A stretch of 64,000 nucleotides of DNA from Schistosoma haematobium (taxonomy: Eukaryota; Platyhelminthes; Trematoda; Strigeidida; Schistosomatidae), in contig NC_067195.1 of NCBI RefSeq assembly GCF_000699445.3, positions 16,563,287 through 16,627,286 on the forward strand. The letters are read 5' to 3'. Below, piece by piece: positions 1 to 11,955 of the stretch (positions are counted from its first letter, which is position 1; each line of letters opens with the position of its first letter). The position numbers were made by a program, and so were the translations under genes. The notes under the pieces were generated by a model. It searched no databases, had not been told where the DNA came from, and was given only the letters and a program-made list of their open reading frames with translations.

Positions 1-247
1 AATCAGGCATAAAATAACATGTGTCGGCTTTTGGCGCGAAATTCACCTATCCATTTGGCAAAATATAGTTTTGGTATTATAGCTGATATCAGTTCGTAAT
101 GAAAACCCTAAATGTAATTTCTAACCTTAACTATCAACTGTAAATCATAATTCTAATTCCTCATACAGGTTTATAGCCCTCATTTGGTCTTAATGGACAC
201 TCTCGAGGTCAGTTTAGCGTCAATCAAAGGTTGTCTATAAATTGTGG
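1..247 (+). repeat. Dispersed repeat R4, copy 1
   Basis: This segment matches the reverse complement of about 44228-44482 over its whole length, at roughly 75 percent identity by eye. Shared landmarks include TTTTGGCGCGAAA near one end and CCCTCATTTGGTCTTA near the other. No ORF is present. The left edge may be cut by the window. The family was not recognised. Confidence 0.6.
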
Positions 248-1221
248 TCTCAACAAAAAAAGTCATTTGTTTTGATCAGATAACTAACTACATAAAGTAA
301 TGAAGTGATTTACGCTCTGCTCTAAGTTTAATATGTTAAGCAGTTTTATATGTTTGTGGAATTAAGTACTTATAATAACAATAATAATAATGTCAAGGAA
401 ATCAACACAAATTATTATTATGTAGTACAACAGTGCTTTCAAAAAATGACCATAAAGTGAACTTCAATCAACGGTCACTAAAATCTGAGCTTATTACTTT
501 CAAATGACTTAGTTTCAATAATTGTTTCTTATGTGACTACATTATGTTGTTGTTTTTTTATAAAAAAATAACGAACACTATATAACAACAATTTCTTTGT
601 GTAATATATGCTCAGATAATCATTAGCAAGTTTTAATGTATCCATAATTTGCGGACTGTTTGTATTAAAAACGGGTAACATATAGGATTTCGTGTCCTCT
701 AAAAAAGTATGTTACATTTTAATTGAATAAGTTCGTGTAATTTGTACATACATACATAGATGGATGTGTTAACGAAGTTACCGTTCACATTGTATATATG
801 CTCTTGGTAAACAATACCCGAAAACTACATTTTCATATAAATTGCATTAATATGAGTAAATGGATTTTTTCCAGTATATTCTAACATGATTTTCTTGTTA
901 GTTAGTTAGTTTGTTTCTTAACATCATAATCTTGTCACCATATTGAATTTTAAAAGGATGGAATTTACAGCACGCACATACTAGAACTGCCTTTTTCTTA
1001 TAGAAAAAAAGAATCTTCGTTTTAAACAGAAATATATGCGTTAATTCATATCTTTTCTTTAGAAAAACTCCATCATTGAATTTGAATTTTTACGAATTTT
1101 CTTATGTATACCTAAATGGCAAAATTTTACTTGTTTTAAGTTTAGATTGTTACCAAGAAACTTACTACTGTATGGATTTAAACACATGATTAGACTGAGC
1201 GAATATTATATTATAAGCAGA
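248..1221. other. AT-rich stretch, no feature seen
   Basis: Only short low-complexity tracts, such as AATAATAATAAT near 380, are present. No ORF, RNA gene or recognisable repeat was seen. Confidence 0.5.
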
Positions 1222-1312
1222 AGTGGATAGTGACTAGTAGCAGAATTCAAGATATGTGTTTCAGCTTAATTGGAACTTGTCAGCTGGATGCATATGCATC
1301 CCAGAGTTTCAT
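1222..1312 (-). repeat. Sm-alpha-like hammerhead repeat fragment
   Basis: The reverse strand shows the order typical of Sm-alpha: CATCCAGCTGA, then a decayed ribozyme core, then a GAATTC.. segment matching the GGATTCCACTGCTA end. The catalytic core is degenerate (CAAGTTCCAATTAAG in place of a clear stem II), so it should be inactive. The call rests on similarity to the other copies at 19018 and 42695. Confidence 0.5.
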
Positions 1313-1339
1313 TCTATTATACAAAATTATAGATTATCT

Positions 1340-1560
1340 TCATAAATTATGAAAATCACACATTAACTACTTGATTTGCAAATCTTCCATTAATTGTCTT
1401 TTACATCCTTACGATTCTTTTAGTTTGGTTTTTATTCCAATTTCTTCCTGTTTCCTTTTCGGTTCCTTTCAGTTCAATATTCACAATGCTCTTTTGACAG
1501 GCATTTTATTTCTGATTTTGTTACATACTACTTATATCTCTCAACGTACGTAGTATATAT
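1340..1560 (+). repeat. Dispersed repeat R1, copy a
   Basis: It starts near TTGATTTGCAAATCTTCC and ends at ACATACTACTTATATCTCTC. The middle is a pyrimidine-rich stretch (CTTCCTGTTTCC) and a TGACAGGCATT block that recurs as CTGCCAGGCATT or GCCAGGTATT in the copies at 3388, 5075, 7125 and 61152. The 60-codon open frame inside it is a by-product of the pyrimidine-rich repeat and not a gene. Confidence 0.55.
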
Positions 1561-3387
1561 TAAAATACTATTTAGATAGAAATTTATTAACTGTGCTCAT
1601 TTACCTGAGCGTTTTGTGAAAATAGTTTGAAATAAATGTTAATATCACAATTGCCTGGTAATGGACAATGACATTGAGCCAAGTGTGGTACTTCGAAAAA
1701 TCGATTTTATCTGATGTAATCTCCTTTAATTTGATTATACCTCAGGGAAATTCAAAGTTTTATTTCCTACAGTGAGTTTAAATTGTTTTTTCTAATTATT
1801 AAGCAAGATACCATTTGATTTCTCTGCACAAATTAATGCAGTTTATTTTAAAAAACAAACAAAAAGAAACATTGTTTCCAATGTTGACAAAAATATCATT
1901 GGATAACTTACCTTCATTGAAACAGATGTAAACAAAATGTTTTTTAACCGTTTCCGTTTATATGATATTTTTAAAGCTTTACACACTATCATTGCATTGT
2001 GCTTGTTCAGTACTGATATGATATCTATTTCAATTTACTATTGAGCTGAGAAACGATTCTATTGAAGTATTTATAACGGATAACTGATAATAGTTAACAT
2101 TATGTAATGCAGTGGAATTAACAGAGTTAACTGGGGATCATTTCAGGCACATTATATTTTCAATTAGTCTTTCTATGTTTTATTAAGGAAACTTTATTGT
2201 TCCACAGAAACAATATTAAACCGATGTCTCAAATGTATTTTATTTCATTCAATGAATGAAGGTTAATGTGACATTTTATTCTGAAAACATCTATTTTCAA
2301 ACGGCTTTATATGTTATAATACTAATCAACACATAAAAAAAATAGAATACGAGGCTTACAGAATCGTCCAACTCAAATATTGATAACACAACAAAATATT
2401 GTTAGTTAAAAAGCTATCAGAAACTGAAATCCATTTGAAAAACTATGATTAATATTGTTCATTGATGTGCGGACTAGTGGGGTGTTGGCTTCATGAATGA
2501 TAATATAATATGGTCACAGAGTGTCACAAGATCATATAAGTTGTATATACTGACCTTTAGATTTCAGCTTGACATTCTAAATAAATCGCTGTTTTCATAA
2601 AAGTTTTTATGTTTCAGAATCAATCCTTGTTGTTACATGTTTCGGTAATAATTGACTGGTAACAGGAAACGTATAAACACCACTTAAGCACTCTTCAGTC
2701 ATAGTTATTTTTCTGACAAAAGTGAGGTAGTTTAATGTTTTGAGAATTTGGGAATGATCGACAATTCTGTCAATAACTAATTAAAATACATCCAATTACC
2801 CTTGTTCAACGAGTTGTGAAAAACAGTGAAAATTACATTACAAGTAAATGTTTCAATTCAAAAATACGAGTGAATAAACCTTTAATACCTAAAAACAGTC
2901 AGTAGAAACCGTGATTTCGGTCAATTATATTTGTATTCTCATGGAAACAAGGTTATTATTTTCACGTTCTTTATCACCAAAACATTTTTACGATTGATGT
3001 ATTCACTTGTTCATATCTAATCAGCTAAACATCATTACTTCTATCTATAAATATCTAAAGTCTCTATTATTGAATACATTTTTAGAACGAACCTTAGAAA
3101 AACCGGACGATTCACAATAGACGACTAATAGTAAAAAATTGGATGTTTTCATCATATTTTGAAAATTTTTGATTTGATGCTGTGAAATATTAAAATTCTA
3201 TATGTATGATATTATGTTACTCACAAGTAGTTTGAGTGGTAATTAGAAAAAGTTGAAAGCTGCAGGAAATTTTCATTGACTAACCTATCTACCCTTTCAA
3301 TAAATGTTCAACTACGTTTTTAGGAGATGATCGCTCTATTTTACCAAATGTGTACAAAAATAATTATTTTCAGAGAACAATCTTTCA
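1561..3387. other. AT-rich stretch, no feature seen
   Basis: No open frame, repeat relationship or RNA gene was found here by eye. Confidence 0.45.
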
Positions 3388-3660
3388 GAGTGTAGCGAAT
3401 GGGAACCCAGGTGGAGACGACCAATTTACAGAGCATTACAATTGTAGAATGTCTTAGTAAAATCTATGAATTATACATTACATTCTTCGTTTGCAAATTT
3501 TTCATCAGTTGTCCTTCACATTCTGTATGGTTCTTCCACTTTATGAATCATTTTTCTTTTTCTTTCTGTTTTCCTCGACACAACTTTCTTAGCCTTTCTC
3601 TGCCAGGTATTCTACTTCTAGTTGGTGTTACAAACTAATTAGATCGAAAGACATAAGTAG
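3388..3660 (+). repeat. Dispersed repeat R1, copy b (near full length)
   Basis: This copy includes the family head, GTAGCGAATGGGAACCC followed by GGTGGAGACGACC, then CTTAGTAAAATCTA, the TTTGCAAATTT block, the pyrimidine-rich middle, GCCAGGTATTCTACTTCT and the GACATAAGTAG tail. The head matches the R1 copy at 57345 that is interrupted by an RTE insertion. It may be the 3' end of a larger retroelement, but no coding part is attached here. Confidence 0.6.
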
Positions 3661-4030
3661 CCTACAGCAAAACAGAGGACTTGGCATAATAATAATTTAT
3701 TGAGTTCAAAGTTTATTTTTACACGTTTTAAACATTATGCCACGAACTTTCCGGATGATAAATGCTCGCATCCTAATTGATTAGATTTTTGTTTTGGCAA
3801 TCTTTTTGTAATGAAATTATCTATTCATAAATCATATAATACAATAAACAGTTTTAAACTACGTATCGAGCATTTAGAGCATTCTAAATGTAAAGACAGA
3901 AAACAATTACCCAGGTTATTTTGTCAGGTATACTGAATGTGTTCGTTATCGGTACTGTTATTCAGTTCAGAAGAGAAATAATTTTTATCACTAAACTGAG
4001 AATAATGTATTCACAATAGAATATAAATAT

Positions 4031-4074
4031 TATCAGAAGGGGTTTTGTGGAGATTTTAGTAATTTTATAGTTGA

Positions 4075-4077
<3 letters not shown>
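4031..4077 (+). repeat. HH-IR element terminal fragment
   Basis: TATCAGAAGGGGTTTTGTGG followed by AGATTTTAGTAATTTTATAG is the outer end of the left arm of the HH-IR family (compare 20166, 24087 and 51866). It stops abruptly at a TA microsatellite. Confidence 0.6.

Positions 4078-4119
<42 letters not shown>
4078..4119. repeat. (TA)n microsatellite
   Basis: About 42 bp of uninterrupted TA repeats, directly abutting the HH-IR terminal fragment. Confidence 0.95.
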
Positions 4120-4121
<2 letters not shown>

Positions 4122-5074
4122 TTATTAATGATGCCGAAAAAAATCGATTGTCATATTTCATTGATGTAGACACAATTTTATTCGTTAACAAGATAAACTA
4201 ATACGGATCAAAAATTTAAAAATTAAAGGCACAGAACTTGAGAGAATCCGCTGATTTACTAAATCAGCAATCACGACTTGAATAGAACATGAGGGTTGTT
4301 TTGTTTTGTTTTTAAATATTTTTAATTAGAGTCGAGAAGTGCCAAGCAGCAAAATAAAAAAAGAAAGAAAAAACAACCAATTTTTATCCTATTAGGAAAA
4401 TGGCAGTTAGATTTACTTGGATCATAGTGTTAATGTTTACATATCAATTGTTATCCAATGTTTTTCGCTCTAATGAACAACTCGTTTCTCGTAAAAAAAA
4501 GAAAGAGAAAAGATATATAGTGTGAAGTGAATACAATAAAGTTTGTTTTTAGTAATATATATTGTTTGATAGAAAATTTAAAGTCTTAGAAAACTTTGCT
4601 TTCTCTTAAAGTCTATTTATTTATATGCTACATGTGAACTAACACAAAGTGTCTACTTGAAAAGAAAAAAATATATTTTTCATGTTTTTATTCATAATAA
4701 CAACAAAAAGAAAATACACAACGACAACAACAACGACTTACGTGTGTATCGTTCTGAACATTTTGAAATTTAACAACAACAAAAAACAGAAAAGAAATAT
4801 GAAGACGACGTCAAACATCACGAGATTTATAACGTTATAAGGCATGTGATTAATAAACTCCCCCCTCTCAAACGAATATTGTATGTGAGCTTGTAAGTAG
4901 AGACACTACTTTTTTTCATTTTTGAAAAAAATTTACTAATAATAATTAAAAACACAAAACATGAGTTTTTACCAATTTTCGTTGGAACCGAAGAAAATCA
5001 TTTCATAAGTGTCTACTGAGGTATGGGTAATCACAGATTTGTTTATTATTATTATTATTTGTAGTAGTATAGTG
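4120..5074. other. A-rich low-complexity stretch, no gene
   Basis: It contains A-rich and AAC/ACA tracts near 4700-4790. Nothing gene-like was seen. Confidence 0.45.
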
Positions 5075-5370
5075 AACGAACTTCCAGTTACGGAAGACTA
5101 ATTTGTTTCTGAATGCAAAACTAGTGTTTTGGTGAAATATGACAATCATACGTTGAATACTTTATTTGCATCTCTTCCAACAATTTTCTCTTACAAAGTT
5201 CATTGTTCCTTCAATCTCATTGTTATTACAATTGATTTCTGTTTACACCATTATTCTCTTCAATCCGACCTTCTCAACATTCGGCTGTTAGGCATTCCTC
5301 TTCTCACTGCTGATATATACTACTAATGTCTGTCGGCATCAGTAGCATATACTACAGTACGAAGAGAGGT
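5075..5370 (+). repeat. Dispersed repeat R1, copy c
   Basis: It shares the order of blocks with the other R1 copies: ATACGTTGAATACTTTATTTGC, a pyrimidine-rich middle, TTAGGCATTCCTCTTCTC, then GGCATCAGTAGCATATACTA. The 65-codon open frame within it is incidental. Confidence 0.55.
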
Positions 5371-6049
5371 ATTTAGCACTGATTATCGTAGATTTCATAA
5401 ACAATGAAAAACCTTTCATGTTATAATACTATTATTTACTAGAATAATAAAACTAACAATTCAGTACAATAAATCTTATTGCATTGGAATACTGTCTATG
5501 TAATAAACAAAACTCTGGTTGTCCAGTTAGTAAACAGTCGTTGAATTTAGCTCTATACTGAATGAAAATTAAATCACACTATGATCAGTGTGTCAGCAGA
5601 ATTATATTTCTTATAAGAAAACTGCAAGTATTTATCCTTTAGGTAAAATTGTGCTAAAATTAGCGATTACTGTTTTTCGAAAATTACAGCGTTAACTCAC
5701 AAATTCGTCATGTTTAACAGTTTCCAGCCTAGTGACATACAAGAATAATACAAGGGCTACTTTTCTTGAAATCTTAAGATTTATTTCTTAAATTTCGGTA
5801 AACGAACGATCACTTCCAAAAGTCCTCGGTGGGTTATTGATGGAAAGCAGACTTACCTCTCTCTACTGTTTTAGGTCTTCCGTAAGAGTCCCAAAATCTT
5901 GTTTGTAAAGGTAGTGTTCAATAATGTTATCTACTCAGGTGTCATATGTATAGATCTATATGTCTTCATTTTTCATTGAAATCACGAGTTGATCCAAGCT
6001 AGAAAATCATTATAACCATAGAAGCATTGAACATCAGTTTCATTGTCTA
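5371..6049. other. AT-rich stretch, no feature seen
   Basis: No gene or clear repeat was recognised. Confidence 0.4.
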
Positions 6050-6215
6050 CTAGTTAAGCGTTCACAAGCGATATCGACAGTCCTAAGTTAGATTCCCAAT
6101 TGTACGGTCATGAATGTGTACTGCTGAAGGGTACTGTGTTAAGGTGAGACTATCATACAATACGTTCAGGTTTTCGATGGTTGCCTTACTTAGAACGCTT
6201 CGTAATCCAACAATC
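6050..6215 (+). repeat. HH-IR element, degenerate plus-strand copy
   Basis: In order it shows a decayed tRNA-like part (GCGTTCACAAGCGATATCGAC, then CCTAAGTTAGATTCCC for the B box), the GTGTACTGCTGAAG ribozyme entry, and TTCAGGTTTTCGATGGTTG for the right arm. The ribozyme core is destroyed, with no GAAAC element. Confidence 0.45.
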
Positions 6216-7124
6216 TCTACAACTTATTATGATTATTTTTTTATGTTTTTACTTCAAATAGTTTGGATACTTCTTAACATGAATGAATCACTGAATCGAT
6301 CTGCCTAATAATAACATTTCAATTTAAGTGATTTATATGACATAGTAACCACGACATGTGCTAATATAGGGCATAATCTCATATAGCGCACATATGGATT
6401 TAAAGTTATTTCAACATGTACAGCTTTCATTTAGTTTTATAAAGTAAAAGAATGAAATAATTATGAAATCAATCGTAATGAAAGACCGTTTAGTCCTACA
6501 TCTAGATCATTCAACAGTGTGCATCTGACTTCTGTGTCTCACCCTTCTAATTATCAACTAATATCAGCAAAATATTTTATCGACAATTCTTATTTTCTTT
6601 CAATTTTAGATTAGTTATTCAATATTTTTTTAAACTGACGACAGTCAGGGTGCAGTCAAATTATCTTCTTTTAAACTGTTGATTACCAGATATCCCATTG
6701 ATATTATAAAAATCAACTCCCATACGCATTACATCCTTAGTTACATTTCTTAAAGAAGAATTTCAGTCCCATTTTACAGATGGCTACCTATAGACGTGAT
6801 ATCATGTAGATGAACTAAAAAGTTCAAATGAGAGTTTATTACAAACCTGTTTATTGAAATAATGAACGATTAATATTTATTTTTGCAAAGCAATTAACCT
6901 ATTCCTTCTTTCTTACAAACTATTGGAAATAAACAGTTTTATTATTATTTATTAGACTCATATAATGTGTAAGGTTCTCAATGAGATAATCAACTGGTCA
7001 TTCTGTAACATTAGAATAGCTGAATTTTAATGAATACCTAATTAACATAGAACTATCTCCAGTATACAAAATTGATCATTTCACAAGCTTCATGTGTATA
7101 AATGTACATATATCTATATGTGTA
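6216..7124. other. AT-rich stretch, no feature seen
   Basis: No ORF of note, no recognised repeat and no RNA gene. Confidence 0.4.
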
Positions 7125-7450
7125 TACTATAGCCCACTTAAATAAACTAGCGAGGTGTGTGCTACTGATGTCAATAGATATAAATAGTATGTATCATCAA
7201 TCAAAAGTGAAATAACTGGCAGCAGAAGGTTAAGAAGATCGAAGAAATGAGAACGATGATAAAAAGCCAGTGGCGTGGAAACGAAAGAACAACGAAGTCT
7301 AAGAAGACTGACTGATATTTGCAAAAAGGAACAGTCAAGATTAAGACAATTGACTGCCATTTTGCAAATTAAGTATTTACTAAGAGATTCTGTAATTTTC
7401 TGTTGAAATACATTCGATTGTCCGCACTTGTGTTCTCGTTCACTACGCTA
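7125..7450 (-). repeat. Dispersed repeat R1, copy d (full length, inverted)
   Basis: The reverse strand reads from TCTAGCGTAGTGAACGAGAA and AACACAAGTGCGGACAATCG through CTTAGTAAATACTTAATTTG and TTCTGCTGCCAGTTATTTC to GACATCAGTAGC. It is the clearest full copy of the family (about 300 bp) and defines the orientation used here. The 77-codon minus-strand frame inside is a shadow of the repeat. Confidence 0.65.
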
Positions 7451-7650
7451 GAAACAAAGTTATTTCATCAAATTAAGTAGTGTTGAATCAGTGAAAGTCA
7501 ACCTAGTCAAATATACATACTTAAGAAAGACATTATTTTATCTCTCAGTTCTGCTTTCATCAAACGGCTTTAAAGGACTTAACTTTGAAAGTTCCTAAGC
7601 TAGAGGTTGATATTTTTAATAGCAAATAGAGCAAGAGAGAAACAATATAA

Positions 7651-7870
7651 AATTTGGGGATTTGTGGAGATTTTAAAATTTCGGAAGTGGAATCCACGAG
7701 TCAATTTAAAGTTAAGTGTTCGTGCCTGAGACCGAAGGGCCTAGATTTAAGTTCCGAGTGCAGTATCGTGGGTGTGCACTACTAAAGAGTCCCATACGAA
7801 GACGAAAAGGCCGTCCAGTGCTTCCAGGTTTTAAGTGGCGATCTAGCTTAAACCGACTCGTGAGATAATA
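7651..7870 (+). repeat. HH-IR element, plus-strand copy
   Basis: It has the outer terminus GGGGATTTGTGGAGATT, then a shortened tRNA-like part (AAGTGTTCGTGCCTGAGACCG), GTGCACTACTAAAGAGTCCC, GACGAAAAGGCCGTCCAGTG and TTCCAGGTTTTAAG. The ribozyme core reads CTAAAGA instead of CTGANGA, so self-cleavage is unlikely. Confidence 0.65.
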
Positions 7871-8305
7871 ATAAACAGTAAAAAAATTTTAAAAAAATAG
7901 TAATAGTACTCTAAAATGATATCACTTCAGTTTATAAAATGAATCGAACAATCATCGATTACTCAAAGTAGATAACGTTTCAACAATGAATTACCCTGCT
8001 GAAGCGTTTCATTCAAGTAATATGGGTATATCTGGTCAAAACACTGAAAATAAAGTAAATTTATGAAATAAAGATCAATAAAAGATTTTATGCCTACATG
8101 AACAATATTTTGTTGAGGAAGTTTCATTTTCCCAGTAACTTGATTTCATAAAATTTCTTTTATTTTTCTTTTATTCCAAACAAGTAAATGTAATTACACT
8201 AGGTGTGTAATTTATATTGTTTTTAATTGGTTTTATTTATATTTTACCGTTCCAAGATGAAATTTGCAAGAATCGAATAAATAAATTTTATTGATTTTAA
8301 ATAAA

Positions 8306-8400
8306 TGAATTCAAGAGTTTATTAAAGTTAGACCACGATGGAAAACTTAGAAGTACTGGACAACTGTTTCATTCTAGTATGGGACTTCTCTAAAAAACAC
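8306..8400 (-). repeat. HH-IR element fragment, minus strand
   Basis: The plus strand shows GTTAGACCACGATGGAAAAC, TTAGAAGTACTGGAC and GTATGGGACTTCTC, the reverse complement of the right arm and ribozyme. It is truncated before the tRNA-like part. Confidence 0.6.
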
Positions 8401-8603
8401 CCTTTCCGAAAATTTTATTGTATCTAACAAATTTACGTTTTTAAATACTACTGATATAAACAGTTTTATACAAAGATTTCAAATCAACTTGACGACTTAC
8501 TAGTAAGATTTGATTTCTTATCTTATTAAATATGCAATAATTCACTTTGAATACATTGGTTTTTATATGACACATAAATCAATAAAAATGTAGCATTAAA
8601 TAT

Positions 8604-8735
8604 TATGGATGCACACTGCTGAGGAGTCCCACTTTAGGACGAAATGGCCAGCCAGTGCTTTCGGGTTTTCCATAGTTGTCTAGCTTCAAATGCCTCATGA
8701 TCTCAACTATTGAAATATTATCTACTTTAAGATTT
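8604..8735 (+). repeat. HH-IR element fragment with intact ribozyme core
   Basis: It shows CACACTG, core CTGAGGA, stem II GTCC/GGAC, GAAA and then TGGCCAGCCAGTGC. The core, stem II and stem I (CACTG/CAGTG) are preserved. The cleavage triplet reads AGC instead of GTC or ATC, which should block cleavage. The tRNA-like part is missing. The right arm continues as GGTTTTCCATAG and TCATGATCTCAAC. Confidence 0.65.
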
Positions 8736-9164
8736 GTAATTTTTCTCATTAAAACAAATATCTGTTTTTAACTTCAATTCGACTACTTAGATTCTGACAC
8801 TGATATACTAAAATATAATTTCATAACTAACGGTTTAACGATACACACGTGGTTAACCCAGTGGTTTGACTGACTTACATTTACCAAAAGTGTATAGTAT
8901 TATCAATGTAAGAAACACAATGCTACAGATTGGAATATTTTAAACAATACTATCAAGAAAATAACATAATCTGACCTAAAATACCGATCATTTAAATGAT
9001 AGAAAAGCTGAATTTTACGTGAAGCCTTCTCTAGGATTTATTAAGGTAACGTGAAATTATGACTATTATATTTACAACAATTTGCATTATTTAGGCTTTG
9101 AAGTATAAAGATAATGTTATGAACAAAAATGTCTAGTGGATAAAACTAATCTATTGTTTAATGC
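8736..9164. other. AT-rich stretch, no feature seen
   Basis: Nothing recognisable. Confidence 0.4.
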
Positions 9165-9300
9165 AGAAATACAGAGTGCCTTCATAATATACGAAAATCA
9201 TACATTAAATGCATTATTTACACATCTTCCTTTAGTTATGCTTTACATGCATCATGTAAACTTAAGAAGCGTACACTGCAGTAGTCTTCTTTGAAGCCAG
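9165..9300 (+). repeat. Dispersed repeat R1, copy e (partial)
   Basis: AAATCATACATTAAATGCAT, then TATTTACACATCTTCC and GCTTTACATGCATC, match the first half of the R1 copies at 1340 and 5075. The 3' half is lost. Confidence 0.45.
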
Positions 9301-11343
9301 TCTAATTAATCCTATCTTAGAGATTTAATGATGTCTAACATGTAATTAAAGCTAATAGTTATTCTGCAATAATGACCTGATAATCACATATATATATATA
9401 TAGTCGATTTATTGAGTTCGTCATTAAAACTGATGGGAAAAGCTTTTTTCGTCACCTACCATACCACTGATTAATAAAGAGTAGTTTAGTAAATTTTGTT
9501 ATTTTATTCAAATAGAAAAAAAGAACTTTCATTCAGGTAACCTTTGGCTGTTGTATGTTTAGTTAATACTCATTAGTTTTATAAACGGAAAAAAATTATT
9601 AGAAAAAACGATCTTACCTTTATTTAAGTGAACAGAGTGTACTCATGTCATACCTACTTAAACCTGTTCATAAATATGAAAATACGACATTTTGTTATAG
9701 ATGCAAGGTATATGACGATAACTCTAACAATAGCTTATATGACATATATAGAAGCTATTCTCTGCATAAGCACCTCCAATAAACGACTCAAATTACCAGT
9801 CTCGTTAAGAAGATTTATTGGATACGACCAAAGAAGTTCGAGTTAATGTTGGTGCTAGTTTAGACCTATACCAACTCAGTGATTTATTAACTAAGTAATT
9901 GTCATTGAATTCAAAATGGAAATAAGGTAACCATTGCAAAGAAAATGAATAGAACATGAGAAATGATTATCTATTTCATACATTGTATTTAGAAATACAA
10001 TATTATTAGAAATTTTATCAACTGTTTATTACCATTACAATTACAGTGTCCGAACAAACATCGAGTTCAAATTGCATTAAAAGCAATCTAGTTGATCAGA
10101 GTATAATTTAGGTAATTATTAACATACGGTAGCTATAATTATATAGACGAAGGCTGAAATCAAATAAATGGATATTTTTTCACGTTTAAATATTCAACTT
10201 GAAAGGTAACTATACAGGCCGTAGAATTCGGAAAAAGAGAAATTGAGTTCTCGGAGAAACCGGACTCAAAGACTTGATAGTTTGGATCAATATCTGTGAA
10301 AAAAATAGTTAAAATTCTGCAAATAAAACTTTGAAATGCCAAAGAATTACATGATAATCTAATAAATTAAAAAAAAGATCAGTTAAAGGGACTGTTTCTT
10401 TATAGATATAGCTATAGACTAGTTTAGAATGAGCTAACTATGGTATTTTAATTGGAAATTTTGGTTTATATACAAATCTATGAAAACATAGCTTTACAAT
10501 TACTACACAACTAGAAACGTTGCATAAAATTTTGATAAAGGTATTATTTAAGTGTTTATGTACATCATTTTCATTTGGCGAGTTTCATTTAAGCTTAAAT
10601 CATCAAGATGTAGTAGATGTTATTTGTAACAACATAAGTAACGATGTCTATCTTGAAAGTACACACTCACTTTCGAAAGTGTATAAACCTCAATCTAATA
10701 AAAATAATATTTATTTTCATCATAAATTGTAGACAACTTTTTTTTAAGAAAAAAAGTAACATGTATATTCAGATTGAAAATTAATTGATATATTATTATT
10801 TTTTACTCATCATCTATTGGTTAATCCATTGATTGGTTGATTTTTTAACAACCAATCAAATTTTCCCTGAACACTATAGACATTTGTATTTATGTCTAGC
10901 CATTCTTAAAACAATCAACTATCATTATATCATTGGATTTATAATTTTATTCAATTTAAAAATGAGTCATTTTTATTAAAGATTAAATAGTAGATTTATA
11001 ATCATCATTAGTGAAAATAATTCTGATGTTGTCTTAACAATATCTAATCATAATTGTTAATTGATCAATACCTCAACAACAACAACAACTACCACAACCA
11101 TAGCAACAACAAGCACCACAGCAACAACAAGCTATTTTTCTATGAATATACTAATATATCACCATTGCATTTTGATAATAATATTTTCTTGTCCAATTAA
11201 ATATAGGACGTTTCAAAATATATTTACTAATGTATTTTTTTGAATGTTATACAAATTGTTTATTTATATTATTCAATGATTGTAAACAATTATTATAAAC
11301 ATTGGAAAACTTATCATCATTATTATAAAAACGTTTACAAATC
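9301..11343. other. Non-coding upstream of the start exon
   Basis: There is no clear gene. A CAACAA/ACCACA tract at about 11077-11131 lies 210 bp upstream of the start codon at 11344 and could be 5' UTR or low-complexity DNA. Short open frames at 10520-10732 and 11061-11243 lack any recognisable motif. Confidence 0.4.
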
Positions 11344-11590
11344 ATGAATTTACGATGGATACTAGGATTTAATAAATATTCAATAGTGGAATCGAATTTA
11401 AATAATAGAACATCATTCTCTTATTATTATTATTATTATCATTATTATAATTATAATTATAATATTTATCAGTATTGGATTATAAGATTATTTATTTTAA
11501 ATTTCATGATTCTTTGTAATATAAATAATTGTGGATTAGCTCAACCATGGTTTAGTTTAGAAGCTGTAAAAGAGTATTTAGATATTGCAA
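11344..11590 (+). CDS. Start exon with signal-peptide-like segment (5' exon of putative Ig gene)
   Basis: An ATG opens 82 codons that end at a good splice donor, A|GTAAGT at 11591, leaving one base of a split codon (phase 1). The N-terminus is unusual: a tract of Tyr, His and Asn at residues 27-42, then a hydrophobic run WIIRLFILNFMILC at about 45-58. Next comes NINNCGLA before QPWF, which looks like a signal-peptide cleavage region. A late internal Met within the hydrophobic run is an alternative start but would shorten the signal. No domain is recognised in the last 17 residues. The next plus-strand exon candidates, at 15949 and 39306, both accept phase 1, so this is probably the first coding exon of a secreted or membrane protein. 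The link to the Ig exon, 27.7 kb away, is inferred. Confidence 0.55.
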
Positions 11591-11704
11591 GTAAGTGAAA
11601 TCTAATTATAATTTCATCTATTTATTTATTACATTTTAAATAATAAAGCTTATCATATTTTCTATCATGGGATATGTTCTTTAATATATGAAAAAGTTGA
11701 TTAT

Positions 11705-11955
11705 TAATTCAATTCATGAGTCATTTGATGCTAGATCACCATAAAACACCTGGAAGTATTGGACTGCCGTTTTATGCTAGTGTGAGACTCTTCAGAAGTG
11801 TGTATCCACGATCCCCCTGTGAGATTGGAACTTAGGACCTATCAGTCTCGTACGCGAACGTTTAACCTATAGACCACTGAGCCGATATACAATGGTGTTA
11901 ATGTCTAACTTCAACCAATTAAGGTTCAATATTACGTGAAATAACTATTTTTGGG
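11705..11955 (-). repeat. HH-IR element, minus-strand copy
   Basis: The plus strand reads ATTCATGAGTCATTTGATGC, CTAGATCACCATAAAAC, GAGACTCTTCAGAAGTGTG and GACCACTGAGCCG. That is the reverse complement of right arm, ribozyme and tRNA-like A-box region in order. The core reads CTGAAGA, which is allowed, but stem II (GTCT/AGCAT) and the GAAA region (AAAAC) are damaged. Confidence 0.7.

Noticed and set aside
4690..4790. CAACAA-type tract as a possible CRISPR or tandem array
   Set aside because: It is simple low-complexity sequence without spacers, in a eukaryotic genome.
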